Positions 1-12,332 are shown, counted from the first letter of the stretch. The stretch: DNA of 64,000 nucleotides from Pectinophora gossypiella (GCF_024362695.1 NC_065420.1:4665420-4729419); one strand, 5' to 3'. A program made the numbers and translations. The notes: generated from the sequence alone by a model not told the origin.

Positions 1-1334
1 AGCCGCACGAAACAGGTACTTAGTGCTGTATTCGTACCACTCATGGAGAGCCAAAACGTATTTCGTCTGCCTGGTCTACGGTGTCCTAGGATTTTCCTCA
101 AAATTAGGTAGAGTAGGTAGTATAGGACCTACATAGTATCACACCGCGCAGAGTTACCGTTCTATACGCGGTACCTAATTATTCTTTAGTCTCTGCTTAT
201 GGGGTAGGCGAATTAAACTTTCAACGGCGCGTAATAAAACTCTTTGGGAACCACTGACTTAGTAAAAATAACAAAGTAAGTGACCGTAAGTAAGAAATTT
301 GACGCTGATTCATAAGAAACATAACAATGAAGTTGAATGAATATTGTGAGAATTTTTATGTGACGACGGTCCGAATGGAACACTAGGCCGGATGATAAGA
401 TGACCTTGTTTGCAAACTTTATCTACTTCTTTAAACAATATATTACGTAATTTATTATGTCGCAGGAAGATGGTTATAACCGGCACTTGGTCAAGTTGCT
501 AGGAATAGGTATTTTTTTTAAACATTAATCAAATAAATACTCTAGTGATTTCCTCAAATCGTATCGTTTTATAAATCGATTTACCTTTGCAAAATATTTT
601 ATTTATTAGTACTTAATTTCCATACTATGGCTACTTCCATCTTCTTGCATTGATATCCGGTTTTCCTTTCTTAGACTTTATTCTGTGACTTTTAACAGCA
701 GCGGTTGGTCCGTCAAAAAATAAAAATAAATCTTTATCTTAATTCATAATTTATCTTTGTCCTAAGATACTATCATATCGATGAATAAAACTTTCGGCAA
801 ACAATTACATCAATGGCTTTTCAAAATACAGTTCTGGCTTCCACATCAACCAATTACTGAAAAATGACTCTGATTTTGACCTGCAGTCCACCGGAAGCCC
901 GTGTTGTTCTATGGTTTTGACAGACCTCAGTTATCCACCGAAGCTGTCAAAATTAGAGAAGCCTAGAGGTTGGATTGTCAGATCACAGTCGATTCTGACA
1001 AAGGAAAGCTTTGATGTTTGACAATGTCTTCGAAATAAAAAAGCCGTAAGGCAATAGACGCAAGTTTCTGATCTGTATTCCTTTTCTGCAGTTCATAACT
1101 TCTGAAAAGAGTAAAGGGAAGTAAAAATATAATAAAAACTTTCTGTGAGTTTGAAACACATCCATCATTTTGCCCCTATTAAGGGAAGACAGGAGTAGTT
1201 TTTACGTTATTAAGTTTCTAAGTCCATATGTGGCGGCAGACGAAAAGAAAAACTTGGAACCATGTTGCTTATTCTTTGCTTATTGCCTATGTTTTGTCTA
1301 AAGTGATGGACTTATTTGTAGTAAGCAAAAAACT
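1..1334. other. no gene recognised
   Basis: AT-rich sequence with no frame, splice pattern or repeat family that I can support. Confidence 0.5.
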
Positions 1335-1435
1335 GGGGGGGGGGGGGGGAGTTAAAAAGGCCACATCGAAGCGATTCATAGAAAAAAACAAAATTGCTTT
1401 TTTAGTTAATTGCTTCGATGTGGTTTTTTTAACCT
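1335..1435. mobile_element. MITE-A copy 1, internally deleted
   Basis: Opens with a run of 15 G. It is followed by inverted arms around 'ccacatcgaagc' and 'gcttcgatgtgg'. The central loop seen in other copies is lost. Confidence 0.75.
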
Positions 1436-1502
1436 CTATGATCACTAATTATTAAGGCTAAGGGGTGCTTTTGGAAACAGGAATGCGCATCTTAGTGAGA
1501 GC

Positions 1503-1716
1503 CTCAACTGAACATTTTTGCCTTGTCAATCACATGACCACTATAGAGCTAAGAGACTCCACGTTGTGTCGATTTTACCACTCAGAGGCTGAAACCCTCC
1601 TCAACGTGCTGAATGTGAGCCCCTGATGAGCAAGCATCATCCCTGTGTCATCCTTGGAGCACACCTGATAACTCCAGAGGTACTCAAACTTCTCACCCCT
1701 GAGCAAATACTACATT
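1503..1716 (+). pseudogene. LINE ORF2 C-terminal relic
   Basis: The plus strand reads like the end of a Jockey/CR1-like LINE reverse-transcriptase polyprotein: a 'LRDSTLCRFYHSEAET' block followed, after a frameshift near 1619, by a block ending in 'TPEQILHS'. The Cys/His spacing resembles the zinc-binding tail of these ORFs. Frameshift and stops mean it is dead. The clade is inferred from sequence feel, not from a search. Confidence 0.6.
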
Positions 1717-1723
1717 CTACATA

Positions 1724-1856
1724 CTGGTGCTAATTCCTGTATACACCATCTAATTTTATTTTAAGTTATTCCTGTCACTCTCTTATCCGCCGAAAACGAA
1801 AGGGACGAGTAATAAAATGACAAGTATAACTTAAAATAAAATTAGATGGTGTGTAA
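1724..1856. mobile_element. MITE-D copy 1, internally deleted
   Basis: Inverted arms 'ccatctaattttattttaag' and its complement, with 'cttatccgccgaaaa' inside. The central part present in the ~350-bp copies is missing. Confidence 0.75.
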
Positions 1857-1877
1857 TTCACACAGACAGAGTCATCT

Positions 1878-2306
1878 TCTCTGCCCTCCACTGGGCCAAT
1901 TCGTGTTCGGCGCGTCCTAGCCGCGGGGGTGAACGCCTCTTACTTCAGTAGGCCGGAGTAAGATGGTGGCTGAGTTCGAATAGGGACCCAGATCGACGGG
2001 GTATAACGTAGAACCCTTGCCCGGGGATACGGGTGAAGACCTCAACGGCAACGACGACGGAAGAGGCGAATCACAGGGACTGTAACCTGGAACCTGACAG
2101 AGAGCAGCAGTAACTGTCAGTACTATTCAGAGGCGGAGGACAGGAATCCTAGTACGGCTTTAAATTAGACTACTCTGGGCGTCCTTCTACTCGTGTCAGA
2201 CATAGTACTGCGGGGCAGAAGACAAGTGGGAAACCACTGCTCTATTTTTCCCTAAAAAGTAGCTACACCGACAAGAGCGTGGCTCTTAAATTAGTGATGA
2301 TGGTAC
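1878..2306 (+). mobile_element. LINE 3' end fragment
   Basis: GC-richer block ending with 'ctacaccgacaagagcgtgg' and a 'gtgatgatgg' tail. The same ending closes the LINE relics at 42.05 and 45.55 kb, so all three are 3' ends of one family. No intact frame. Confidence 0.5.
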
Positions 2307-2776
2307 TGGAATTAACACCACTGTGGACTTAAAGGAGAACTGTAGCAAAATAGGTACTGAAATAAATAGACTGATAGTGGGTTAGCGTGGGTAGAGTCAC
2401 AAACATCTATTGTCTCTTTTGATTCATTTCTTAATGGAAATAACACAAACGTGACGCTGCCTGTGAAGCCAAGCTGCCTTTAGCGTTACACATTACAGTT
2501 ACTTTTACTTAATGTTACAAGAATGGCAGTAAAGACAAAATCGTTGTTAAAACAGGGGAGTATGTCGAGTTTGAAGCAGACAAGCATCCAAGCCTCGAGG
2601 CATACAAAGACCGAGGCACAAGACATTGCGATTAGGGTGCCTCTACACATTACGTGGCAATGGTGGATGGAAATTATAACTCGTGGTAGTCATCTTCTGC
2701 ACGAGAAGCGATACAAGTACGGGTAGATTCTACATACATAGGTACGTAACTACCTTTTCCACTTCAATCTCATCAG

Positions 2777-2882
2777 TCATCCCGTGATCATGGCACTTGC
2801 AACAGTGTCGAAATATCGAGAGTCTCATATCCCTATTTTAAACGCGGTAAGAACCGGTTATTATGTGTTTTAATTAGGTACG
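2777..2882 (+). mobile_element. family H retroposon fragment
   Basis: Shares 'gatcatggcacttgcaacag' and the 'cgcggtaagaac' module with the copies at 53.3 and 55.8 kb. Confidence 0.6.
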
Positions 2883-3008
2883 TAAGATCACTATTTTCTA
2901 TAGAATTAAGTAGAGAGTTCGGAATTCAATATACTAAGCCTCGGTCACCAATTTCGCTTCTTCCACTGTCATTAAATTTATAGAGTTCCTTTGACCTGTG
3001 CAATCATA

Positions 3009-3230
3009 TTTACAAGTCCTGTATTACAAGAGCTTGTAAAAATTTTCATTATTACAAGTATGTGTTTATCAAAACTACACATGTAAATTACATGTTACAA
3101 GTGTCAATATTTATTTCACAAGTATATTTTACAATCCCTCTACTTTTTTTTGATAAACGTATTTTACACGTACTTGTGAGTAACTTGTAGCTTGTGAAGT
3201 GAACGTGTAGACTTGTAAGTTTTGATAAAC
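3009..3230. repeat. cluster of cttgtaa / ttacaag motifs
   Basis: At least eight direct or inverted versions of 'acttgtaa' or close variants in about 220 bp, unlike the surroundings. It could be the subterminal region of a DNA transposon, but no terminal repeats were identified. Confidence 0.4.
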
Positions 3231-4233
3231 ACGGCACTGGCCTTACTTTAAAACATCTTGAATTCGTTCGCCTAGGCCTTCATACATCCGCTTCATAAAT
3301 TACGTTAGTTTCGATAAATTCTATAATAGTTTTATCCTACTTTGGTTTTAATTCAAAACTGCGTTAAACCACAATCACAGATCATAAATCATAAAATCGC
3401 CTTGCCCAGTCTACCATCGCCGTTAGAACGCGGTCCGAAGACGCTTATAGGCAATTTTCTATACCAGTGCTTCGGAGATAGTGGACAATGCTTTATTCCG
3501 AATTTAGGGCAAAGACAATGGACGGGTTACCGGCATCTGCTTACGAACGGTAAACGAGAAAAACAATAGAACAAACGAGCATCGGGACGATTCTTCATTT
3601 GTTTTCTGTCGGTGAGTAGTTCCGAAGTGTAAACGGGCGCTCCTGAACATTTTACGTACCTACCTTTCGTTTCTGAGCCTGAATAATACTTACAAGTATA
3701 CCATTTCCTTTCTAGCATGGTGAGCATAACATGGTGACAACAGGACAGAAATATAGAGTACAGGTTAGTGCGAAGCTTACCGCGCATTGAGATAATTGTG
3801 AAATATTATCTTATTGAAAATATATTCATTAATTGTACTGAACTTAATATTAAATTGGTATAAATAGAAGCGTTGGAAACATCTCAAGCGCAAAAAACTA
3901 ACAATGATATAGCCAAAATAAATAATAATAACTATATTCCGCCCCTAAGTATCTCGTCATTTACTTCTCACTAGATAGCTACCTATTATCATAAATTACA
4001 AAGATGACTTTATCTTGTAGCCATGACAAAGGATATATACCGTCCAAAATATATTATGCAATGTGTTCCTAAAGTGAGCTTTAAGCAAAGCCGCATGTCG
4101 AAACTATGTTAAATACTATATTTAGCGATTTCCTGAGCCAGTCGGAGTGGCAATTTGTTTGCTTCCTATCTTAGTTTCCTGTTTGAGAAACATTTCCGTT
4201 ACGACAACGAAATAAAGAAAGCCTTATACCTGG
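3231..4233. other. no gene recognised
   Basis: Short frames on both strands overlap each other and lack recognisable domains. No repeat family was identified. Confidence 0.5.
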
Positions 4234-4400
4234 AAGTCTAAAAAGTCACATTGAATCAATTAATCTAAAAAAATTCAGGTGACTATTTGACATTGCACAA
4301 TTCTATACGCAAATATCAAATTACAATATTGCTTTTTTAGGTGAATTTGATAGCTAAGTAGATGAAGAATTGCTGCAATGTTGCCTTTTTAAATCCCCGG
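4234..4400. mobile_element. MITE-A copy 2, diverged
   Basis: Left arm 'aaaagtcacattgaatcaat' and right arm 'gaattgctgcaatgttgcc' are mutated versions of the MITE-A arms. Confidence 0.6.
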
Positions 4401-4624
4401 GTTGCGTCTTCTTTTGTTTTACTTCTATGTTGGACTGTGAGTAAAGAAAAACATACAAATATTCTGCTTATCCCGACATCTAAAAGTTGGAAATGAAATA
4501 CGTAGTAAATAAATTTAGAGTAGGTACCGTAGTGCAGCTGTTGAAAGGTGTTACTTACCACGTATTTGGTAAACTTTTACTACTCTGTCCAATTTAAAAT
4601 TTACCTTAGTTATATGAACGTCTT

Positions 4625-5068
4625 GGGAGTTAGAAAGGTCACATTGAAGCAATTCATCTGAAAAAGCAACATTGCTGTAAATGGTCCGCAGCGCGTGGGC
4701 GGAATTAAAAAGAAAAACTAAACGAATATCACTTTTATTAAATTAAAACAAAGGAAAATACATATGTATGTATATAAAAAAGAAAATAAAAAAAAACTTA
4801 AAATCAACGACCGTCCTTAGATAGTAAAAATTTAAGAGAGAAAACAAAAGACAATCACACCATAAGAAGAATAAAACAGAAATTCTTATAAACTAAGGAG
4901 ATTGTATATAATTTATAAAAAAGTATAAAATCCATATAAAAATGTTCGTGGGTCGTTTACAATTGCTTTTTGACACTGCGGCGGGCACTTCCATTATAAG
5001 CAAATATCAAATAGTTATATTGCTTTTTAGATGAAATGTTTCAATGTGGACTTTTTAGAACCCCCTGG
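4625..5068. mobile_element. MITE-A copy 3, split by an insertion
   Basis: Left arm at 4625-4680 and right arm at about 4990-5068 are recognisable. About 300 bp of foreign sequence separates them. Confidence 0.65.
4681..4985. repeat. unclassified insert in MITE-A copy 3
   Basis: A diverged second copy lies at about 50395-50740, sharing order and pieces such as 'acttttattaaat'/'acttttactaaat' and 'aacaacgaccg'. The ends do not form an obvious terminal repeat. Confidence 0.5.
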
Positions 5069-5223
5069 GTACAAATAAACGGATCCGGAATCTTTTAGAG
5101 AAGCTTGTAAACGTCCGAGAGGGTTTATCAGGTTTCAGTCTGACGGGAATAGCCAATGAACATAGCATGGCTAGTGACCAAACTTGGGATAAATAAACAA
5201 ACAGTCGCATGTAACCCGTTAAG

Positions 5224-5369
5224 TACAGTCATGAGCAATATAATGTACCCACTTTAGGACTCTGTCGCACTAACATATTTAACATTTAGTGAGACTTACA
5301 GTTCAATTTGTCAAAAAAGTTAATGTGACATGGTACCAAAGTGCATACATATTAATGCTCGTGACCGTA
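5224..5369. mobile_element. MITE-B copy 1
   Basis: About 145 bp with imperfect inverted ends 'cagtcatgagca' and 'tgctcgtgaccg', flanked by TA. Confidence 0.75.
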
Positions 5370-5429
5370 CTCCTTATTGGTCATCGTCAAACAGCCAGAG
5401 CCAAACGTCTAATACAAAATTATTTAGGC

Positions 5430-6040
5430 ATTTGCACACCCGGCACAGTTTATACAAAACACCTCGTTTTACGCAGACACTACACATTGACGGCATCGTA
5501 CTCGCGCATCTGCGTGTGTGACGTCTGACGCCCATACGATTGAAGACTAAAGTAAGACTGGGGGGCTTTTTGGCGGGAAACGGGAACGGGACAGTTGCTT
5601 TCTTCATTGAGTAATCTAAATAATTAATACGAAGTGGTGTTTTGTGGTTAATGATCGCATTAAGTTAGTCGGAAGACATTCGCGAGTGTTATTATATTGG
5701 AGTATTCAATAAACAAAGTGTATCTGCCTATTTTCGCTTCGTGTCAGGAAGCCGCTTCATAACTCAAAAGTTTATGCGGACTTTTGAGTTAATTCGTTTG
5801 GGGTTCGGAGTAGGAGTCTACTCCGAGGGTGGGGGCTTAGGTTTCATCATCATCACCTTTCATCATTTCATTAATCATCAAGAAAAAAAATACGTCAGAC
5901 ATGGCTGTATGGGCATAGTTCCCTTTGCCTTACCCTTCGGGGAAAACCATAACAAAAAAAAAAAAAGTAAGACTGGGGGGCGGGGGGGTAAACCTAGCTC
6001 AGGCGAGGTACCGTTCTATATGTAGTATTATTCATTATTC
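5430..6040. mobile_element. family G element, interrupted
   Basis: Two halves (about 5430-5566 and 5982-6040) match the copies at 8.6 and 47.1 kb, including 'gacgcccatacgattgaag' and 'ccgttctatatgtagtatta'. A retroposon separates them. Confidence 0.65.
5567..5965 (+). mobile_element. poly-A retroposon with 16-bp TSD
   Basis: The insert ends in a poly-A run. It is flanked by perfect 16-bp copies of 'agtaagactggggggc' at 5551-5566 and 5966-5981. The 3' part 'ttacccttcggggaaaacca' recurs inverted at 36.43 kb. No coding capacity, so it is a SINE or 5'-truncated LINE. Confidence 0.8.
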
Positions 6041-6117
6041 TATGGCATCTGACTAGAGTATTACGTCCTTTTTTACGATTTGTAAGATTGCAATGTACGT
6101 GCAACCGTTATTAGTAC

Positions 6118-6276
6118 AGGGGGGTTACAATAGCCACATCGAAGCAATTCATCTAAGAAAGCAATATTGCATTTTGACATTTGCGCATATAAAAGTAAGT
6201 GCGCAATGCAAACAAATGTCAGATAGCAATATTGTTTTCTTAGATGAATTGCTTCGATGTGGCCATTTTAACCCTC
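6118..6276. mobile_element. MITE-A copy 4
   Basis: Nearly full-length hairpin. Arms run about 60 bp with a short loop containing 'gcgcatataaaagtaagtgc'. Confidence 0.85.
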
Positions 6277-7820
6277 AGGTCATTAACATTCAATTCAGAT
6301 TCAGATTTTTTTTTCTCATCGTATAAGTACGATAAGTGCTTATTTCATCGAATGTTCTAATAATGCAATGCACTTTTGTACCGTCCGTCCACTATCTGTG
6401 AACTACGAACTAGTTAATATTTTTGTTTGCACACATTACGCAAATATTAGTGTACGTAAGTTGTTTATTTGTTTAATGTTAATGGAAAATTTGTAATATT
6501 TCCTAAACTCTATACTATATTTTATGTGAACATAAGTAATTTTAAAATTGGAATCCGGTTTCTATCAATTCTTCTATTCAGCCAGAAGTTTCCATTTCTT
6601 TTTTGTTTCGCGGTGTTTGACCATATTTTCCGACTTTGCATAACATCTACTGACCTCGACATTCTTCAAAAAACACGCAAGTCACAGTTTGAGTCTGTAA
6701 AATGTCCTCATAAACAAATTATCGCAAGTTTAGTTTCCAAGCTAAATTCCTGGAGGCAGGGGTTTACCCGTTCTTTGCCCTGAAAGCACGAGTTATTTTA
6801 CTGAGCACCAAAACGCTTTAAGTATGCAGCGAAGAAATTCTGAAGATTACTTAAGGAAGTCTCAAGTTTAGGTAATTTTAAAAGGATTTGGGAAAAATCC
6901 TTCCTACGGCGCGAATATTCGCTAGAAAGTCATATGTGGAATAAGAATTTAGCTTGTGTAGTTTAAGCTTATCTTACTGGATAAGTAGATAGTATTAAAC
7001 AGAACGAATATTTCTGTACAATTAGTGATTTATATTTCAATATAATTATACAATGTTGTACTATTATACAATAGCTTTAATATAGAAGATCTGTGAAAGT
7101 ATAGAAGCCAGTGTTGTGACGTTCATTAGCATAGTGATGTACTTATCAGGCGAAATTAGGCCGATCGATTCTATTGTAACAGTTGGTTACTATTGATAAG
7201 TTAAATTCAAAACAGCCGCAGCTCACCAAGCCTCTTCCCTTTTGATAGCACTCGCAGTTAAAAAGCAATCTATTTTCAGTATAAAATACCTATAGGTCGA
7301 TGTCGCTCCTTCTCAAATTTCCCTGAATAAATAAACTTTTAAGGGGAGAAAAAATAATTTGGACATTATTTATCCATTACCTGAGAACCTTGGCACTTAA
7401 TAAAATTGTGGCGGAGACGTATCGTTCCTCATAAATTCTGATCGCGAGGCATATTTACGCAATCTATCAAGCTCTGCGGCATAATTTCAATTAATGATTT
7501 CGTACAAAAAGTGTTTAGATTGCCCTTTATTGAAGAAATAAAAATACTTTTTTGTAATTGAATAAATATTGCGGTAAGTATATCTACTGCCAAACATACT
7601 TGCGTAAAGGCGTATATACACGTCCCCATTTCCCACATTACTTAATCCCAGACTCGTATTCGGGAATATCCGGATGAGCCGCAGCATTAACTCTCCTAAG
7701 CATAAGAAATTTTAATTTAAAATATTTTTTTTTGTTACAGATTCACAACATGAACACTATCGTCACAACGATGTTGAATTTAAAATAGTAAGTAAAGGCA
7801 AGGACTATGGCTATATATAT
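6277..7820. other. no gene recognised
   Basis: AT-rich, with short frames only. I see no domain, splice pair or named repeat. Confidence 0.5.
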
Positions 7821-8045
7821 ACAGGGTATTATTGACATCATAACAAAAACTTTGAGGGATATTTGAGCCCATGATTCTGAGTTAATATCAAATGAAATTT
7901 TCCGTTGCAAAAGTATGGAAGTAATTTAAAAATTCCCTAAAATATTCATGAATTTTCCGACTAGAAATTTCACTTGATATCAACTCAGAATCGTGGTCTT
8001 TGTCATCCCCTTTAGTATTCGTTACGTTACCACTATAACACACAT
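7821..8045. mobile_element. MITE-C copy 1
   Basis: Palindromic element with arms around 'cccatgattctgagttaata' and 'gatatcaactcagaatcgtg' and ends 'acagggt' / 'actataacacac'. Confidence 0.75.
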
Positions 8046-8078
8046 ACGTACTTGTATGGCTACCTGTATATACTTATA

Positions 8079-8240
8079 CGGGGTGTAAGTGACATCGTAA
8101 GAAAAACTAAGGAGGAAAATATAAAATTTAAAATAATTTTAAAAAACAAAAGAAACATGAATTTTGCGACGGAAAATTCCATTTGATATTTACTCAGAAT
8201 CATCCCCCTCAGTACTTATTCGTTACGATGTCACTGTATC
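8079..8240. mobile_element. MITE-C copy 2
   Basis: Ends 'ggggtgtaagtgacatcgta' and 'gttacgatgtcactgta'; the middle is shortened. Confidence 0.75.
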
Positions 8241-8589
8241 TAAAATAACCTAGTTCTGGGTGTCGAAGTTTTATGTACTTACATCTATAGATACTTGATG
8301 TTCCGTCGACAGCCCACGGTGGAGCAGTGTGCTTAAATATGTTCCTTATCCTAGATGTCATACTCATACCTCTTACTTGCCCAGGGCCTTGCGTTAGGAA
8401 CAGTAGCACAAATACTTAATAGTTACTACATAACAGATAAATCACTCAGTACAAAATCTCCTATACCTACCACGTCGTAATATAACCTACTCCGTTTTGG
8501 CGATGTCACCTGCGATCGCTGCGTGCTAAAATGTGCCTAAATACTCAAGCATACAGTTGTTCGCTCCGCGCAGCCTCACAGAGGTAAAT

Positions 8590-8830
8590 AATGCGCGCAA
8601 GTTACTGGCATAGAATAAAGAATAGAACGTACCTATAGAACGGGAACTCTCCACTCCCCACCAGCGTCCAAGCTAGGTTTACCTCACCCCCCCCCTCGAA
8701 CATATTTTAGTCTTAAATCGTATGGCATCAGATGTCACACACACATGCGTGTGTACGATGACGTCACTGTGTGGTGTTTGTGTAATACGAGGTTGTTTGT
8801 ATGAAGTGTCCGGGGTGTGTTACTGGTATG
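8590..8830 (-). mobile_element. family G element, reverse orientation
   Basis: Reverse complement of the 5.4 and 47.1 kb copies, including the C-rich run near 8690 and 'cttaaatcgtatggcatc'. Confidence 0.55.
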
Positions 8831-8984
8831 GAGTAACAGAGCACAGCCAGTAGTGAGACGTATGCATCGAAATATGTTTTGACAAGTCCTTAGTCATGGA
8901 CCGAGATAATAAATAAGAAAAAGAAGAATAAGAGAATAACTCTTATTTTAATAGGTTGAAGGTGGGTACTGTAGCGTGTGTGAT

Positions 8985-9143
8985 ATTGATATTAACTCAG
9001 AATAATGAGCTGAATCATCGCCCTCAGTATTTGTTACGATGTCACTTACACCCTGTAAAGTACATACAATTAGACAGGGTGTTAGTGACATCGTAACAAA
9101 TACTGAGGGGGATGGTTCAGACCATGATTCTGAGTTGAATGCA
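8985..9143. mobile_element. two MITE-C half copies, inside-out
   Basis: A right arm ending in 'cacttacaccctgta' (to 9058) is followed within about 16 bp by a left arm starting 'cagggtgttagtgacatcgt'. The outer ends face each other. Confidence 0.7.
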
Positions 9144-10167
9144 AGTATAGGGGCTCAGAGGATCAAGACACTGGTACATACGATTCCCGTTGCATTCACT
9201 TTACTTTAGAGTAAAGAAAGAGTTCGTATAATCCGAAAGACCCTCGAAGATGAGATGATAGTCCTCAGTGCAATGCTGGAATAGAGAAGTGTGTATGTTC
9301 AGCCTCGAGGAACGTCGGTCTCAATCTGCAAAAACAACCGGCGTCTTCTCAAATAATTCAAAATGCAAATAAAATGATCATAAAAACTCATCCACGGCCA
9401 GTAACACACATCACAGTACCTATTCAATTTATTAAAATAGCGCCGTGAAAAATCTGACAAAACAGCCGCTAACGTTTTAAGGTTGAAGATATTAAACATT
9501 AAACCATCACGTCGAATGTTATAAACTCCGAGAAGCCAAATAGCGAAATTGTTTCCTTATGTGTACTTGGGAGGTCAAACGAAGTTATGTAAAGTGTAAA
9601 ATACAATAAGTTTCTCTGCAGACCTCTAAATAGAGGTATTTTGGCGCACTTACGTAACCAAACGGAATATTAAGGCTTCTAACCTTCCCTACGTCATAGG
9701 GTTGTACCTCTTGAATTACATAAAAATATCTTCGTGAGCATTTTATTCGAGATATTTTTCTCGTACACACGTTTACTATCGGCTCGTGCCCGAAGTCCGA
9801 CAATACTTTTTTTCACGTAAACGATCTTCGAATGCGAAGACAGAACTATTGAGGCTTGTGCAGTAGGACTTATGGTTTTTTTTCGTGATGTTTTTTTTTT
9901 AAATTTATTTATATCAATAAAGTATTACATAGGTAAACCACTGATACCGTTAAACCACAATACGTTTTGTCGCGGTACCAGTCTCCTCAGTTCGTTCGTC
10001 ATACAAACGGCAGTAAGATTTATTATCTAAAAAAAGTTAACTAACCTCACATACTCGTAAAGAATAACAAGTTGTTCTATGGATTCGTCTACCTGCATTG
10101 GATGTTTTTGCAGATCGCGTAGGTCACGCTGGGCGTAACATGGTATTTATCTATTCAAAGAATGATC
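9144..10167. other. no gene recognised
   Basis: Nothing supportable beyond a homopolymer T run near 9888-9899. Confidence 0.5.
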
Positions 10168-10245
10168 TTTTTCTTGTCTTCTATCGTGTGGGTTGTGAGG
10201 TGGATTATTATTGAGCCCCTGACATGACTCATGTAACGACTACAC
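10168..10245 (-). mobile_element. SINE2 tail fragment, internally deleted
   Basis: Contains 'cttctatcgtgtgggttgtg' and 'ctgacatgactcatgtaacg', the reverse of the SINE2 3' region, with its middle missing. Confidence 0.6.
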
Positions 10246-10253
10246 ACTTACAT

Positions 10254-10417
10254 CTGGGGGGTTAAAATGGCCATATCGAAGCAATTCATCTAAGAAAGCA
10301 ATATTGCTATTTGACATTTGCTTGCATTGCGCACTTACTTTTATATGCGCAAATGTCAAATTACAATATTGCTTTCTTAGATGAATTGCTTCGATGTAGC
10401 CATTTTAACCCCCCCAG
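10254..10417. mobile_element. MITE-A copy 5, best preserved
   Basis: Almost perfect hairpin from 'ctggggggttaaaatgg' to 'ccattttaaccccccag'. The loop is in the opposite orientation to copy 4. Confidence 0.9.
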
Positions 10418-10670
10418 TAAGTAATAAGCGGAACTAACGGATCAACGGTTTTTCTTATCAAAAGCCCAATATGTCTATACTACGTCGATCTCCTCACTAG
10501 CACTCCTCGAAGCATGCAGTACTAGCAACTGTAGTAACTCGTAGCTACCGGCGACATAGTAAATATTACCTAAGTCGGGGCTCTACTACGGACGATCTAG
10601 TTGCCTCGTTATTAACCGACTTCGAAAAAGGAGGTTCTCTGTTTCTATCCGTGTCTACCTATGCAATGGG

Positions 10671-10749
10671 GTGTTAGTGACATCGTAACGAAAACTTGAG
10701 GTATGATTCAGCTCATTATTCTGAGTTAATATCAAGTGAAATTTTCCAC
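10671..10749 (+). mobile_element. MITE-C left arm
   Basis: Starts 'ggggtgttagtgacatcgta' and reads into 'tgagttaatatcaagtgaaa'; the right arm is absent. Confidence 0.65.
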
Positions 10750-10757
10750 CATTCCTG

Positions 10758-10899
10758 GGTGTAATCATTTATACTCAAAAACAAAGATAAAAGATGCATA
10801 CGTCTATTTATCCATGAAATTTGAAGATTAAACGAAGTCAAATCTTTACAGCGCCATTTCTGTAGGTTTTTTGGAGAACTTAGCCTGAAAAGTCCCACA
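10758..10899 (-). mobile_element. family I half copy, reverse
   Basis: Reverse complement of the family I arm: 'tttacagcgccatttctgta' and 'tagcctgaaaagtccc'. It directly abuts the MITE-C arm. Confidence 0.6.
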
Positions 10900-11832
10900 T
10901 TCTATGCGTCACTAAACTGTGGTTCGGACTATGTTTTAAATCTGGTATATAGGTATGTATTATATTTAGTCATCATTTAGTAAATACAAGCAATGGGTTG
11001 TATGTACAACATGTTGTTCCTATACTTACAATTCATTAATTAATAACAAACATTTAATTAAGGTAACATACGATGTATACTCGTTTGTTTTAGTAACTTG
11101 TAACTGCCTATCCTAACGATGTTCAATTATTTACATAAACGTGGTAAAATATTTATAAGACGTGGTTGTAACAAATGAAGTTCAGGGTCTTACAAGTTAC
11201 AAACGATTCCGAAAATCAACAGTGACAGTAATAAAAATAATAAATCAAATCAACATACAAAAAAAAAACAAATCTACAAGTATTGTGTCTGTGTTGTTAC
11301 AATTGTATTTGAATGGAATGTATTTGTCTATGTATTTTCAATTTGTGTCTTATAAAACATTTTATCAACATACAAACTTTTATAAAACATTTAGCAACAG
11401 TACAAATGGGCGGTCTTGTTGCTCTGAAGCAATTTCTTCCAGGCAACCACTACCAGGAATCAGCTATAAAAAAACTTGGATGCGGAACGGTGAAACAACA
11501 ACAGTTAATATTGATATAAATACACTATACGTAATAATACGTACATACTCAATATATAAAATACATATTTCCTAATAACTAACCATACTATAAAGGAAAT
11601 ATAGATTAACTATACATAGACACACAACAAAATAAGTACCTAGGGAAATATAATTACAGAATACTTCATAATAGTAAATACACTTAGGAATAACCACATT
11701 GAGATAAATAATGAGCTCGCAGCAAGTTTCTGGAGCTCTGGATAGAGTTGGCGACCCTGATGGAAGATGGTAAGGTATTCCGTAAGCGCACATGTGAAAT
11801 TGACATGTCATAGTATGTCAATCCAATACAGA
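10900..11832. other. no gene recognised
   Basis: Two overlapping AT-rich plus-strand frames (to 137 codons) exist at 11162-11575, but neither has a domain or codon pattern I trust. Confidence 0.4.
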
Positions 11833-11957
11833 AGGGTTATAAAGGCCACCTCGAGAAAATTCATCTGAAAAAGCAATTTTGCTATTTGACATTTGTCTGC
11901 ATTGCGCACTTACTTTTATATGCGCAACTGACAAATTCGATGTGGCGTTTTAACCAC
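11833..11957. mobile_element. MITE-A copy 6, shortened right arm
   Basis: Left arm 'ggccacctcgagaaaattca'. The right arm is reduced to 'attcgatgtggcgttttaac'. Confidence 0.75.
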
Positions 11958-12332
11958 CCTGATGGAAGATGGTAAGGGATTCCATAAGCACACATGTGCG
12001 ATTGACATGTCAGATTATGTCAATCCGAAACACGTCGCTTTCCTAAATCACGTATGAAATGATAGATATTTGATTCCCACACGTCCGGTTATTATTATAC
12101 GGTTTATGTTCTGAAATGACAGAGATTCATAGCAAAGAATTGTAGCTAAATGAATGAATTTAAACGCCCCGTAATGACGCCAATTTAAATAGCATAAATC
12201 ACCTAGTATTTACATTTATAGTAGGAGCATACACATTTTATGTGTGTACTAGTGATTTCAAATGTCACACTGAGATACGTCACGAGTTACAAAACGAACT
12301 TGATTTATTTTCATGATAATTCATCAGACTGA

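Noticed and set aside
11162..11575. Overlapping plus-strand frames of 137 and 68 codons
   Set aside because: No domain, AT-driven composition, and no convincing splice or start context, though 'GGLVALKQFLPGNHYQ' in the shorter frame looked briefly protein-like.
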